Positions 19,906-30,164 of a stretch of DNA of 31,043 bases are shown here, piece after piece. Both the position numbers and the translations under genes were made by a program. The stretch is taken from contig NXFV01000572.1 in the NCBI GenBank assembly GCA_002803225.1, positions 1-31,043 on the forward strand. The letters are read 5' to 3'. The notes under the pieces were generated by a model. The model was not told the origin of the DNA. It ran no database searches and saw nothing but the letters and a program-made list of their open reading frames with translations. The first letter of the stretch is position 1. The number at the start of each line of letters is the position of its first letter. This DNA comes from Gamarada debralockiae (lineage: Eukaryota > Ascomycota > Leotiomycetes > Helotiales > Hyphodiscaceae).

Positions 19906-20595
19906 GCCTGCTTTGTTGGATTGTGGGCGTAGGTTGAGTGAGCGTGTGGTATGAAATGAGTGTAGTTGATTGAAAGACTGGGTAGATTGCAAAGGGGGTA
20001 ATTGGCGTATCGTGAGAGTGATGTGGGTTAAATTGGGAAGTTCACTTCTTCGGAGAGGAGGAAGGCGATGAAGGAGTTTGGAGGGAGAGGAGCGACCATA
20101 TTTGTAGGCGAGCCTCATCTCAGCTTTTGACGCTACCAAAAGTGAAAGAAATAAAGGCAAAATGAGTCAATCCGGCAAGCAACAGAAATGAGAAACTTGC
20201 TCAAAGAGGAAATAAAGTTAAATATTTTGTTGCCTGGCCGGTCAAGATTCACTCGAGGCAGGCGGCGACCCTTATATGGCTCGCCGACACTGCACTAGCA
20301 GCATCAAAGGATGACATAACATAACGGCCAATAGTTACATCATACCGCTATCTCATTCAACTGTGGAATATTGAGAGACAGAAGATTTGGGCTCGTAACC
20401 ATCACCAAGAGCCTCATCAGGATTAAGGGGTGACGAGGTGAAGTGAAGTGCGAGAATTTCTCGGGAGTGAAGTGTGGAGATTGGAGTGAAGCTTCGACAC
20501 AGGACGCAGGCTGGCCTGTGCGCGTACAGAAATTTGTTTTTGATGCGAAGCCTTCTCCAAATCCTTCAGCCTTGGGAAAAACAACCTCATTTTCA
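19906..20595. promoter_or_regulatory. Divergent promoter region of rvt and RIT1
   Basis: About 690 bp separate the two start codons. The first 255 bases are open in the rvt frame and C/T-rich in that orientation, as a fungal leader would be. CTTATATGG near 20273 is the only TATA-like element I see. Just before RIT1 the frame is open from an ATG at 20443. Confidence 0.5.
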
Positions 20596-22020
20596 ATGCC
20601 AGGTCCCTCGGCGTCAGATCTCATCTTTTCAGAGCAAGCCAATCACAATTTCTCTAAGACTCTAGGTGAACTCAAACGCTCCGCCCTCTCCATTGGAAAC
20701 CGGCTTCAATCGATCCAGCAGGATGCAGCATTCGCACAAAGAGTCGCGGACGCGTACCGCAGACCGCTGATAGCAAACGAACGATGTGGTAGCTGGTACG
20801 TTGATCCAGAATACAAGGGTGGAAGTGCATATTTCAAGAGTACAGACGGGCATACGGGCGTTTGGAAATTAAGCACCAGGAGGTTGAATCTACATTTGTT
20901 GGAGATAATTGGTAAACATGACGGCTGTATTGTGGCGGATTCTACGAGACGTGGAAAGAGTAGGTACCCCTCTTCGAATCAATGCAACCTGGGTTAACCA
21001 TTGCAAGGAATGCCAGATGCCTTGAGCAAAACCATTCCCATATGGTGCAGCGTCCTCAATCGCCTCCTCTTTCCAGACTCGAAACATGCCCACAAATTAT
21101 ATACACCTCCACAAGTTGTCTCCGAATCAGAACACGCACAGATCGCAGCCCTTCTTCCCTCTTTCCTCGTGTCCCTCCAAACATTAAATCTATCAATCGA
21201 TACCCTCAAGTCGCAGATATCGAAACCACTCCGGCCAAGGTGGATAACGCCTGACTCCAACCTCATACGCACCGAGACTATCTTTGAGGACTTCCACCCA
21301 ATAATATGCTGCACGGTGTCGCGGAGAGTGGCAGGTGGAGAGCTCAGCGAGGGAGGCTATATACAAGGTGCAGGAGACGACACTGAGAACTGGGCACATG
21401 GCTTGACACCTTCCCTCTTCTGGGCCAATCATGCGACTCTACTGTCGACGTCCGAAAACGAGTTGCCGGACTTCATAGAACGACTGATTCGACAGCCTGC
21501 AAGTGCTGGGCCTGCTGGAGACATGAAATGTTTGAGACCGACCTCTTGTCTGTTTGTCAGTCCGCTCGGAGGCATCTCAAAAATCGACGCTGCAGGGTGT
21601 GTCATTTCTCTTTTACCAAAGGTCACAGTTGAGAGCACATGGCAAACATCTGCTACACGGCTGGACGTCGGCCTTGGTCCTCATAAACTTGGGAGTCGGA
21701 ATCTGCGCACAGCTCTCCCGGCAATTGTTGACTTCGTGGGAAAGTCTTTGGCTGGTGCCAAGGAGGAGGGACTCGAAGACTATCGCATGATTCTTGCCTG
21801 CGAAAGCGGAAAAGATCTTTCAATCGGCGCTGCGCTGGCTGTGCTCTGTCTTCTCTTCGCCGAAGATGGCAGTTTATTGAAAGATGGAGCCGATAGACCG
21901 AAGATTGACAAGACTTTCATCCGCCGTCGGCTCGGGTGGATCTCAACGTCCATATCGGATGCAAATCCAAGTCGAGCGACGTTGCAGAGCGTTAATAGCT
22001 TTTTAATGGAACGTCCTTGA
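20596..22020 (+). CDS. RIT1: Initiator tRNA ribosyl-phosphate transferase
   Basis: The protein adds 2'-O-ribosyl phosphate to A64 of initiator tRNA-Met, which keeps it out of elongation. Two exons, 20596-20959 and 21008-22020, give 458 aa. The 48-nt intron (20960-21007) starts GTAGGT, has a GGTTAACC branch region and ends GCAAG; it joins STRRGK to RMPDALSKTIPIWC in phase. N-terminal Init_tRNA_PT landmarks are SALSIGNRLQSI (29-40), PLIANERCGSWYV (57-69) and SAYFKSTDGHTGVWKLSTRR (77-96). The C-terminal dual-specificity-phosphatase-like domain has the P-loop ACESGKDLSIGAALAVLC with Cys386. Yeast Rit1 is 513 aa, so the size is normal. The start at 20596 (MPGPSASDLIFSE) fits the family; an in-frame ATG at 20443 would add 51 residues. 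The call is firm. Confidence 0.95.
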
Positions 22021-22389
22021 ATCTTCCTTGCCCTCCGCAATGGCCCAAGGTTCCAATTAGTAAATTGGATACACCTGTACAAGTGAATTGAAAGTGCAAA
22101 TCGGCAGGGTTTCTACGTGAAAAGCCAGTGCTGAAGAATTTGAGAGTTGCTGAAATAGAGTGGTTGACTCGGGTGTTCAACGGAAGCCAGTGCATACATC
22201 GCGATATTCGCTGGCTTAAGTATTGCAAGCGGTTGGTTGATCTATGCCATGCATGCTTGCTGCCCTGACAAAGCAGTTGAGGGACACAGCTCGCGCGTGC
22301 TGCCTGGGACAACAGCGCTCAAATATTTTTCACCAGCGTTCTGTAACTTCCACGGTGAGAAAATATAGGATCCAATCGTTCGCCTCAAA
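22021..22389. other. Intergenic, 3' flank of RIT1
   Basis: I see no gene. An open frame that begins at 22244 leads into the ankyrin remnant, but its first part has no ankyrin character. Confidence 0.4.
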
Positions 22390-23159
22390 ACGGCCGCTCG
22401 TCTTTTCTGCTTTTCGTAAATCCCCCCAAGCAGTCGACCTAGTAGAATTCTTTCTGCAGCAAGACCCCAGCGTTGTTCAAGTTAAGAGTCGGGAGGGTAG
22501 CTGTCTGCACTGCGTTTGTCTCTTCCTCAAAGACAAGGAAAGCTCTCTGAGTATCGTCAAAGCACATCTGTGAATACGGCGCTGATGTCAGCGAGTGCGC
22601 CGGCAACAAATACGGCAATTGGAAAACCACACACCCTTGAAAATGGCCATCAAATTCTCGTTCCCCGAAATCGTGGTGTTGAAGGAACACGGTGCAGGGA
22701 TAGTGCATTGCGACCCTTGCTACATGCAGTAGAAGTGGGCAATATACTAATGATTCGATATCTGCTTGAGCAAGGTGCAGACCTGAATGACGTCCGTGAT
22801 AAAGATATCATGGGAGCGCCGCGAGGCGTCTGCGATGGGAGATGTAGATATTGTGGGGTTGTTGAAGTATGGGTGCTGGTGCATCAATCTGTGCTGCCAA
22901 TTTTGGGGGCCAAGATTTAATCGTTCATTTGATTAATACGGCGACAGATCTCAAGGACGGCGGACTCGGAGCCGTTGGTTATGAGTAGATATCTGGTATG
23001 CTGCTGCATGCTGTGGGCCGTGTGGATGTTGGGAGACTCTTGTTGAAATATGGGGAAGATCGGGGGGTGAGGAATAATCAAGGGAAGTTTGCGTGCGGAG
23101 GTACTGAATACTTACGGGCGGAGGTTGTGGCGAGAATTCTCAAAGAGCAAGCTGCTTAA
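22390..23159 (+). pseudogene. Broken ankyrin-repeat gene
   Basis: Ankyrin-type helices can be read in order but in changing frames. They are: AVDLVEFFLQQDPSVVQVKS then an H-rich loop; EYGADVSECAGNKYGN; TPLKMAIKFSFPEIVVLKEH; LLHAVEVGNILMIRYLLEQG and ADLNDVRDKDI; ASAMGDVDIVGLL; and finally LLHAVGRVDVGRLLLKYGED, ending with RILKEQAA and a TAA at 23157-23159. There are at least four frame changes and an in-frame TAG near 22986. The repeat spacing near 33 residues and the GAD and LL positions are those of ankyrin repeats. The start is unclear. It probably encoded a cytosolic ankyrin protein and is no longer able to. Confidence 0.75.
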
Positions 23160-23286
23160 ATCCAGATACATTAATACGTAAATTGGAGACGCTTTCAAAG
23201 TACAAAATCTCATGACTTCCTGGTCGCGGCTTTCTCCTTCGTCTCTATCCCGAAAGCACAATATCACTTTAAGTCACATGAGCCTT

Positions 23287-25853
23287 TCAAATGATATTTA
23301 TATCCTGCAAATCCCAATTGTCCAGTACGAACAGCTCTTCCGGGATTTCAGCGATTCCAATACGCCTGTAACCTCTCGTGTCCCCAGAGGGCTCGAGAAT
23401 CAGGGCATACGATATGTTTTTAGTCCAATCAGGCTGCTTTTCACCAGACTTGAATCGAATCCGATAATATTCTGGATGGTATTTTACTGTCCACTGCGTA
23501 ATCAAAAGCAGCATGACACCCTGTCCAGCATCGAATGGAGGAGCTTCTCGGTTTTCCGTGGAGTCAAATTCCAACAAGATGCGCCTCTGGGGTTCGACAT
23601 TTGCCACCTCTTTCGCATCAAACTTAAGGGCAAAGGTCTCGTTGAAATCCTGCGCTCCACGAAGCAAACTTGATAGCAGCTGACAGTAATTGCGTATCTT
23701 CAAAACACCAGAGATCACTTGGAGAAACGGATTATCGACAACGTTCTTGACGTCCACCTGTATAACCATGGCTTCAAGAGTCTTGGCCAAGAGTCTTTCC
23801 TGTGCTGACCGGGAGTAGATTGGAAAGTCGTGTCTTTCGTACTTGTTGTACTCGTTTTTAATTTTATTTGGCTTCACAACAATTGAGGCCCAACTCCAAG
23901 AAGGGGCGACAAATTCTTTGGGCGTGATGGCTCGGCCACGGGCCCTCCAGAGGAGACCCTAGTGAATGTCTTCAAGCCATAGCCCACATATATATCGGTA
24001 CCCAAGTAGGGCTTGTACTTCCGTAGCTACGCCGGCAATTGCTGGTAGCCTGTCGGTCTCAAAAGTTAGTCCTCTCCTCGCGAAATCATCGATCATTCTG
24101 TACCACGAATCAAGACGCCCACTCGTAGTAGTGAATCTTCTGAATCTGTTCGATAGTTTGGCGGGTTTCCAATGTTGGTTCGCACTGGATATATTCGTTG
24201 AGGCTGATTGCCGAATAATTTCAGTCGCAGTTGCAGGAGACTCTTCGGTCGCTGTCGACCCCGCAGCTTCGGAATATTCCTTCGTTACACTGAACTGGGC
24301 GCTTTCAGTAGAAAGATCAGTCTCAGATTCGTCACTGGTAGAGTATTGTTCAAGCGTGGTTCATTCTTTGACCTCGCTGAACCGCTGGGACTCAGCTGAC
24401 ATCTGTTCGGTCTGGGATGCTCCAGTTACTTTTAGTCGCTCAGTCGTACGACGCGAGTCCAATGGTCTGAAAATCTTTCTGTGGTCTCGATCAAAAAAAT
24501 CTGAATGGTCTAGCCAATCAGGATTCGTCTCTGAGACTCGACCAGAGGGACATCTAAGGTAAATTTGTTCCTTGCCGTAACGGACGATCCTGTCGGCCAT
24601 CATACTCTCCTGGAGAGTCCAAGCCCGCCGACTCAACGGACCGCCCCACGCATACGTTACCCCCCTCATAGGATATCGAGCACAAACTTCTCCCCGCAAC
24701 TTCAGTAAATCACTGAAGTAAGGCAGGACTATGTGATTTTCCCTTCTCACTACATTTGCAGGCGCAAGTATTCCCGCATCGCTATCCGAAGTCATCTCAG
24801 CTACGATATAGAGAGCGGAATGCCTATATATCTGCCCCATTATCGCTGAGTGCATACGCCAATCATCCTCGGAATCCTGAAGTATGCACAAAGAGTCGAT
24901 CCAAAGGTACTGGAATCCCAGCCGCCGCGTTATCGTAACAGCATCCCGGAACGTCAGAGGTAAATCTCTCCAAGAACTATTTGACACCGGGACTGCAGTG
25001 TCTTCAAAGTCGTTTTCAAAGGCGAGGTTTCTCCCCAACAGTGGCTGAGAGTGAGCCATTCACCGCATCGGCCCTCAGTCAACTCGAGACGGACGTCGTC
25101 TCTTTTTTCCACTGGGACGACATTAATCAGTCTTGCGGGCATAGGACGCAATTCTCGGAGTCCGGCACATGTAGGGTGCTCAGTGCGACATCTCTCAAGC
25201 CAGGAATTGATGAATTTGAAGCAGGCTTCAGAATTCACATCCTGAGCCAAAGGTCTCCCTCTCCCAAAGTTCGGCAGGGGGTCGTCTATAATTAAAGTCA
25301 ATTGCCGCAGGTCAATTGTTCAAGTTGTTTCGATATTGGAGAAGCTGGAAGTAAAAAATAGGCGTGGGTATCTCCTGCCCCGACTCCCTTATTGAAATTG
25401 GTGACGAAAAATGATAGGTGATAAACCGGGCAGGTCATTATGAGGCTCTTCGATCACAGCTTTGATCTGAACGAAGGAACTCGGCAACTACAAAACGATT
25501 TGATCCGTTGGATTGCGCAGAGGAGACTACTCACTTGCAGCGGATAATGGCTCAACAGAAGAGAGCAGTCGTTTAGCGTTGCGTTTCGTCGGTTTTTGAA
25601 TGATTACAAGGCCTCTTGTACAGAGAACGTGATCGTCGCCTTCATTCTCGTCAACTCCCACTCTCCCAATATCTGAGTCTACTGGCCACTGTGCGTTATA
25701 CAGGATCAGGCTACAGAATTGACATCCGTTTTCTCCGGATTTGACGAGGGCAGCCCACCTCTGCTTCAACACGTAGCGATTTTCTTGGATCTGGTCATAG
25801 TCGAGAAGGCCGCATTCTTTGCACAAGAAATAGTTTATCGCCGATTGATTCAT
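23287..25853 (-). pseudogene. HET-domain gene with three disabling changes
   Basis: The remains are of a heterokaryon-incompatibility protein. Exon 1 (25853-25535) carries the N-terminal CKECG and CQFCS cysteine pairs common before HET domains. A long intron (25534-25286, GTGAGT...ATAG) keeps the phase. Exon 2 starts DPLPNFGRGRPLAQD and reaches the HET core TLSHCWGE. The frame then shifts within about 24960-25060. In the new frame the core continues LPLTFRDAVTITRRLG, then YLWIDSLCILQDSEDDW and the WTLQESMM strand. A TGA at 24363-24361 and a TAG at 23961-23959 interrupt that frame, yet beyond them it still reads the usual C-terminus: DSWYRMIDDFARRGLT, then LPAIAGVA, then PSWSWASIV. Living HET proteins drive incompatibility death on fusion; this copy should not make a full protein. 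It is transcribed away from the ankyrin gene at 26074. Confidence 0.85.
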
Positions 25854-26073
25854 ATTTGGCCTATTTTGTCAGGTGTTGGATGATGATGGCACGTCGTCCG
25901 ATTTCACGAGTCTGTTGGGCTGTGATCCTTGTGCCGATCATCATCCTGCATGTGCCCCGCCGCATGAGTCAAGGCAGCAGTCACAGTCTCACATTAAAGT
26001 TCGAGCCCAACTTGGCCCAATTTCAACAGCATAAAATCGCAAGTACTCCTCAAAATGTGAAAATCAGGCGACG
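25854..26073. promoter_or_regulatory. Short divergent promoter, HET and ankyrin genes
   Basis: Only 220 bp separate the ATG of the HET remnant (minus) from that of the ankyrin gene (plus). A frame open from 25856 in another phase is a shadow. The close spacing suggests shared promoter elements, though I see no clear motif. Confidence 0.45.
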
Positions 26074-27888
26074 ATGGCATCTCCAAGTGCCTCATCAACA
26101 ACATTGTCCATCCATTCAGAAGACCGTCATCTCGGTCCTGACGGAGAAGAATGTGCATTCCGCCAGCTTCCTGGAGAGGAAGAGGAGTCCGTCATCAACG
26201 CTTTGGTTTCTCCACGCTGGGAGCTTGAAGGAGTCGTGTACGATGAACTCGACAACAGCTTGTTCCTATCAGAAGAGTACTACAGGCCTGCCGGCAAATG
26301 GAGTCTCTCTGCACCGATGAGAGCAGCGGCGCACCCTGATCCGCGAGTTCTCAAAGCCGTACTAGAGCACGCCAATGAACTGTACATGGAACGCGTAGCC
26401 GTGGACCTTATACAGAGGTGGGAGAACGGCATACCTATGTCACCTTCTGGCCTCTTAGCAGGCGGCTCCTATCCACTCGCCGATATGTCCTTGGAATTCG
26501 GACCTAACAGTCTCCGAGTCAATGATGGCGGAGATGTTGGAATCACAACGCCCTTATTGGAAGCCATTCGCTTCGAGCATCTAGAGAATGTGAGAACGTT
26601 GCTCGATGCTGGCGCCAATCCCAATGGTGTTCCACTATCAGTGATGGACAACTACGCTGCCTTCTTCCTTCGGTTCCGGCCCCAAATTCCCGGTTATGCC
26701 GACGAGGTTGGTGATTTAGCAAGCAGGGCTGAGTTCCTGGAACTCATGGACTTACCGCAACTCTCGAAGCTGACATGGGAGGAAGTCGAGGACCGATTCT
26801 GTGATGGGATGGCTCCTTTCTGGTGCGAAGAGGGCTTTACGCCAATCGACTTCTATCCCAGTGGTGGGTCTATACCGTCTCTTGTTGCAGCTGCAAAGTG
26901 CGGGAGTACGGATATCTTCGATGAGCTCTTAAACGCTGGAGCTGAAGCCAGTTTTTGGCTGAACCCTCAAGAGAGTCTGCCGGAAAACCCGACGGAGAGT
27001 AGCCTGAGTGTTTCCAGTCCCTTGCACGCAGCGATTGAGATAGGAAGCCTATCCATGGTTAAGCATCTCCTCGACCTAAAATTCAATCCCAACATCCTCC
27101 CGTTAGCATCCCCAACGCGCTGCTACACGCCTCTGATGGCCATGCTCTTCAGCTCATATTGCAGCAAAGCCATATTTGACACTCTCTTCTCTCACCCCGA
27201 CATCAAACCAGAGATCCGCACGCCAGTATACCAGGTTCACCTCCTGCATTTCACAATCGCGAGACTCGATTTAGAAGCCCTTCAATACGTCTCTTCAAAC
27301 CCAAAAGTTCCTCTGCGCAGCGCGGGCACAACGGCCTTGGGCCATACATTGCTACATGTGGCTTGCATGCCATCGGACTCTCTTCATGTCCAAAGGAGAG
27401 CGGAGGTTGTGTATCGAAGTATACATGAAACGCGCGACCTAAGTCCCGCCAACGATCCTCACACTCATTATCCGCCTGAATTCGACGGCCCGCTCTCAGA
27501 TTTCGAGCATCACTTCAAAGCACAAACGCGAATCATCCAACATCTCTGGTCCCACGAAATCCGCGATTTTGAAAAACGAGACATACATGGTAACACAGCC
27601 TTACACTACTTAGCCGCATGTCAAAGTATGAATTGGGAGTTACTGGATTGGCTGTTTGAGAACGACAAGGGTGGGGATGTGGAGAGAATTTGGACGGAGG
27701 CGAGGAATGAGGTTGGTGCAACCCCAGAGGAGTTAGCGGATGCGGCAGGGAGAGTGTGGGAGGAGGGGAAGAGTGGGTGGTGTGTTTGGTTTGAGAGACA
27801 TAATTCAAGAGCGAGGGTGGAGAGGAAGGAGAGGATCTGGAAGGGCTTGCTTGAGGGCGCCAGGAGGGAAAGGGAGCTCGGTAGGTAA
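26074..27888 (+). CDS. Ankyrin-repeat protein
   Basis: This is an intact single-exon protein of 604 aa. Ankyrin-type repeats, many degenerate, are visible near residues 157-186 (TTPLLEAIRFEHLENVRTLL), 266-295 (SIPSLVAAAKCGSTDIFDEL), 314-343 (SPLHAAIEIGSLSMVKHLLD), 350-380 (YTPLMAMLFSS) and 505-530 (HGNTALHYLAACQSMNWELL). The first 150 residues have no named domain, and the C-terminus is highly charged (ARVERKERIWKGLLEGARRE). No signal peptide or membrane segment is seen, so a cytosolic protein-binding role is likely; the partner is unknown. The start at 26074 lies in a normal context (GACGATGG). It diverges from the HET remnant and follows a broken ankyrin gene at 22.4 kb, with which it shares only the repeat type. 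There is no N-terminal NACHT or HET domain. Confidence 0.88.
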   Translation: MASPSASSTTLSIHSEDRHLGPDGEECAFRQLPGEEEESVINALVSPRWELEGVVYDELDNSLFLSEEYYRPAGKWSLSAPMRAAAHPDPRVLKAVLEHANELYMERVAVDLIQRWENGIPMSPSGLLAGGSYPLADMSLEFGPNSLRVNDGGDVGITTPLLEAIRFEHLENVRTLLDAGANPNGVPLSVMDNYAAFFLRFRPQIPGYADEVGDLASRAEFLELMDLPQLSKLTWEEVEDRFCDGMAPFWCEEGFTPIDFYPSGGSIPSLVAAAKCGSTDIFDELLNAGAEASFWLNPQESLPENPTESSLSVSSPLHAAIEIGSLSMVKHLLDLKFNPNILPLASPTRCYTPLMAMLFSSYCSKAIFDTLFSHPDIKPEIRTPVYQVHLLHFTIARLDLEALQYVSSNPKVPLRSAGTTALGHTLLHVACMPSDSLHVQRRAEVVYRSIHETRDLSPANDPHTHYPPEFDGPLSDFEHHFKAQTRIIQHLWSHEIRDFEKRDIHGNTALHYLAACQSMNWELLDWLFENDKGGDVERIWTEARNEVGATPEELADAAGRVWEEGKSGWCVWFERHNSRARVERKERIWKGLLEGARRERELGR

Positions 27889-28257
27889 TAGGTTGGCGGG
27901 AGTGGGATACAGGCGCCGGAGTGTTAGGTTTGGGTTCCGGGCGTTTGTAAGTTTGCTATACCACCACAACTAGTATGCCATACCATTTCTTTTTAATCAA
28001 ACTCTCCATGCCTGCGAAAGTCGATTCCTTCGTCTATACAACTTTTCAACTTTGGCCGCGAACGGTGAATAAACGGAGATTTACTGCTCAATTTCGATAG
28101 CTCATTTTCCTCGGAAAGCGCGTCTTTAAAAGCAGAGCTTCCTCACCCTTTTAACTTCCAGAAACACCACAAAATCAGCCTTTCACTTTACTACCATCAC
28201 CTAAGTCGACTTCAAATTCGAAAGGTCGCAGAACCTCATCAAACAAGGCGGTTTTTG
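27889..28257. other. Intergenic and promoter of BTB copy 2
   Basis: The second half looks like a promoter and leader: a TTTAAAAG element near 28126 followed by C/T/A-rich leader sequence to the ATG at 28258. I see no gene. Confidence 0.4.
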
Positions 28258-29094
28258 ATGAGTTCTACAAGGGCTACTTCGTATCGTAAGTTTATCGTTG
28301 CAAACAACTCATTCTTACTAATTCTGACTCTTAGCCTGCTCACCCTTTACCACGATCCTTTCGTCTGGGTCCGCGTCGGTGAATCAGGTCCTGAGTCCAA
28401 GCCGCTGGTATGTGTTCCTTGGCACTTTTGTATCTATTCCTTGAGTAATGAAGCTGACATCTATGCTCTGCAGGTCCAGTGGCTCTATGTTGGCCGTGTT
28501 GTCTTCGACGACTTGACCCCGGAGGAAACCATTAGCGCCGCGATCGAATTCGTCAGAATGGTAGACATGTGCGGCATACCGGAATGGAATCCACAGTTGC
28601 TTCAAAGATTAAGTCTTTGCTAACGAAGAATCCCAATCCGGCACCCGGTCCGGCGGCGTTCCTAACCTTCTCATCATCAACCAATAACACCTACTCAAAC
28701 ACCCACCTCATGACCTGCAACACATATTTTCAGCTGCTAAGGTCCCTTGAGGTCATCCAGTACGCGGTGCGTTGGCTGAAGCCGCCGTTAAAAATAACTG
28801 GAATCTAACGATCACAAATTCTGGGAAGACGCTCGCGATATTCCCAGCTTTGGCTACGATCTCCTTCTTGCGGTCAAAGACATATTGAAGACAGCAATTC
28901 CTAGCGGTCGCAGTTCCAACCCAGTCTCCTTCAAGGATACTTTTAGGCAGAAAGTCATTCAGTTCGAGATGGAATGTTGGTTAAGCGTATTAGCAGCTTG
29001 CTTGAGAACGGCCCGGACTCCGGTCTTGGTTCATGAGTACTTGGGTTGGGGAGCTGAGCCGACACATTTAACAACAGATTTCCTTTTTGCCTGA
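28258..29094 (+). pseudogene. Broken BTB/POZ-type gene, copy 2, core missing
   Basis: This is a relative of the remnant at 10.9 kb. From the ATG at 28258 it reads MSSTRATSY, then a clean intron signal GTAAGT at 28286 and CTGACTCTTAG to 28334, though removal of its 49 nt does not keep the later frame. HDPFVWVRVGESGPESKPL follows, the start of a BTB fold. The next intron (28408-28473) leads to VQWLYVGRVVFDDLTPEET and an AIEFVRMVDMCG helix. The roughly 40 residues between SGPE and the end of the exon in copy 1 are absent, so the fold's core is lost. A shift near 28570 puts the rest in another frame (MESTVASKIKSLLTKNPNP), and a second near 28815 leads to HKFWEDARDIPSFGYDLLLA and the stop at 29094. 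It is a pseudogene. Confidence 0.78.
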
Positions 29095-29939
29095 GGAGGA
29101 TATTATTTAGATATAGATGTAGTCACAGCTTCTTGCTTCTGGTGACTGCGAACGTGTTTTGGGAACGGCTGGGACGATTTGAGATTGAGCGAGGACTGGC
29201 ATTGGAACGGTTGGCACATTCCGATTAGTCTAGTATCTTGGCATGCCCTCCACACTCTCTTTGTATGTTGGGAATAAAATTCATAAATGAGTCGTGAAGG
29301 TTGATAACCAACCTTTTCTGGGTCACTCGGGGGGGAGGCAAGTGCCGACACTCATAGTGATGTTGCTATAGACACCCTCATGATTTTGGTTCACCCAGAG
29401 ATTTTTCATTCGCTTTCTTGCCTTTCCCTCTCCCTGCAACATGAAGATTTCGCTCTCTGAATTATTCGGACTTGGTAAGCATTCGATAGCTAGTGTTGTA
29501 TTATCGCTACCTTCGTGCAAAACTTCTCCCCTTACCGCACTATCAAATATCGCGGGTCCGGCTCGCTTAATTTTGTGAAAAGATACTTCCGTTGTTTCCT
29601 GACCGGAATCTCGACACTTCCCAACGATCAATTTCACGTGATCTCGCGCCGCCTTTGCTCAGGTGGCTCAGGCCCGGCTCAGCTTCGGCTTATGTCTGCT
29701 TAGGTCTGCTCACCTGTCTCACTAGATATCGTTAACTTTTAACGAGGGGCCCGAAAAGGCCCCTTTTCCTAGCCAGGGATCCCAAATCTGTTCCTACTGC
29801 ACTTTTACAACTTGTGCCAGCCAGAACTTATTCCTAGACAGTTATCCCCGTCTGCCTATCTTTACTCATATGCAAGGACATTTCTTGTGTCTTATTTTAA
29901 AGTGTTTGACGTCATTCTTTACTATTTGCCTAGGGCTTC
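29095..29939. other. Intergenic, no firm gene
   Basis: Open frames on the minus strand (to 29637) and a short plus-strand start at 29441 (MKISLSELFGLG, then GTAAGC) exist but show no family. Near 29745-29765 there is a hairpin GGGGCC...GGCCCC. The rest is unremarkable. Confidence 0.35.
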
Positions 29940-30053
29940 ATACTCTATAAATGGCTGTCTCCCTCTTGCCTTCACATCTTTTCATTCCCATCTTCTCTCT
30001 TATTCTCTCACCTATCTTCTCACTTATCTGTCACGAAGACAGAAGAGCCGCAA
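29940..30053 (+). promoter_or_regulatory. TATA promoter with pyrimidine-rich leader
   Basis: TATAAA at 29946-29951 in CTCTATAAAT is followed by an unusually C/T-rich stretch (about 29958-30030) and the ATG at 30054. This resembles the region at 14534. Confidence 0.5.
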
Positions 30054-30125
30054 ATGTTCTCACTCCTCTATATTGACGAGAATACTAAGCTAAAGGAAGA
30101 AGAAGAGGAGGAGGAGGCTCCTTAA
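30054..30125 (+). CDS. 23-aa ORF with a Glu run, possibly truncated
   Basis: The frame from the ATG at 30054 reads MFSLLYIDENTKLKEEEEEE and ends AP then TAA at 30123-30125. It lies behind a good TATA and C/T-rich leader, so transcription is plausible. It is too short to identify. It could be a short peptide, or the 5' end of a gene cut by the repeat-like sequence that follows. Confidence 0.3.
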   Translation: MFSLLYIDENTKLKEEEEEEEAP

Positions 30126-30164
30126 GTCAGCTGACAGGAGCTAGCGTGCGCTAGCGGCCCAAGT
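30126..30164. repeat. Two back-to-back palindromes
   Basis: GTCAGCTGAC (30126-30135) is a perfect palindrome, and GCTAGCGTGCGCTAGC (30140-30155) has 7-bp arms around TG. They sit exactly between the small ORF and the LTR-like sequence. Confidence 0.6.

Noticed and set aside
25856..26320. Plus-strand open frame before the ankyrin gene
   Set aside because: It overlaps the ankyrin start in a different frame and has no family features.
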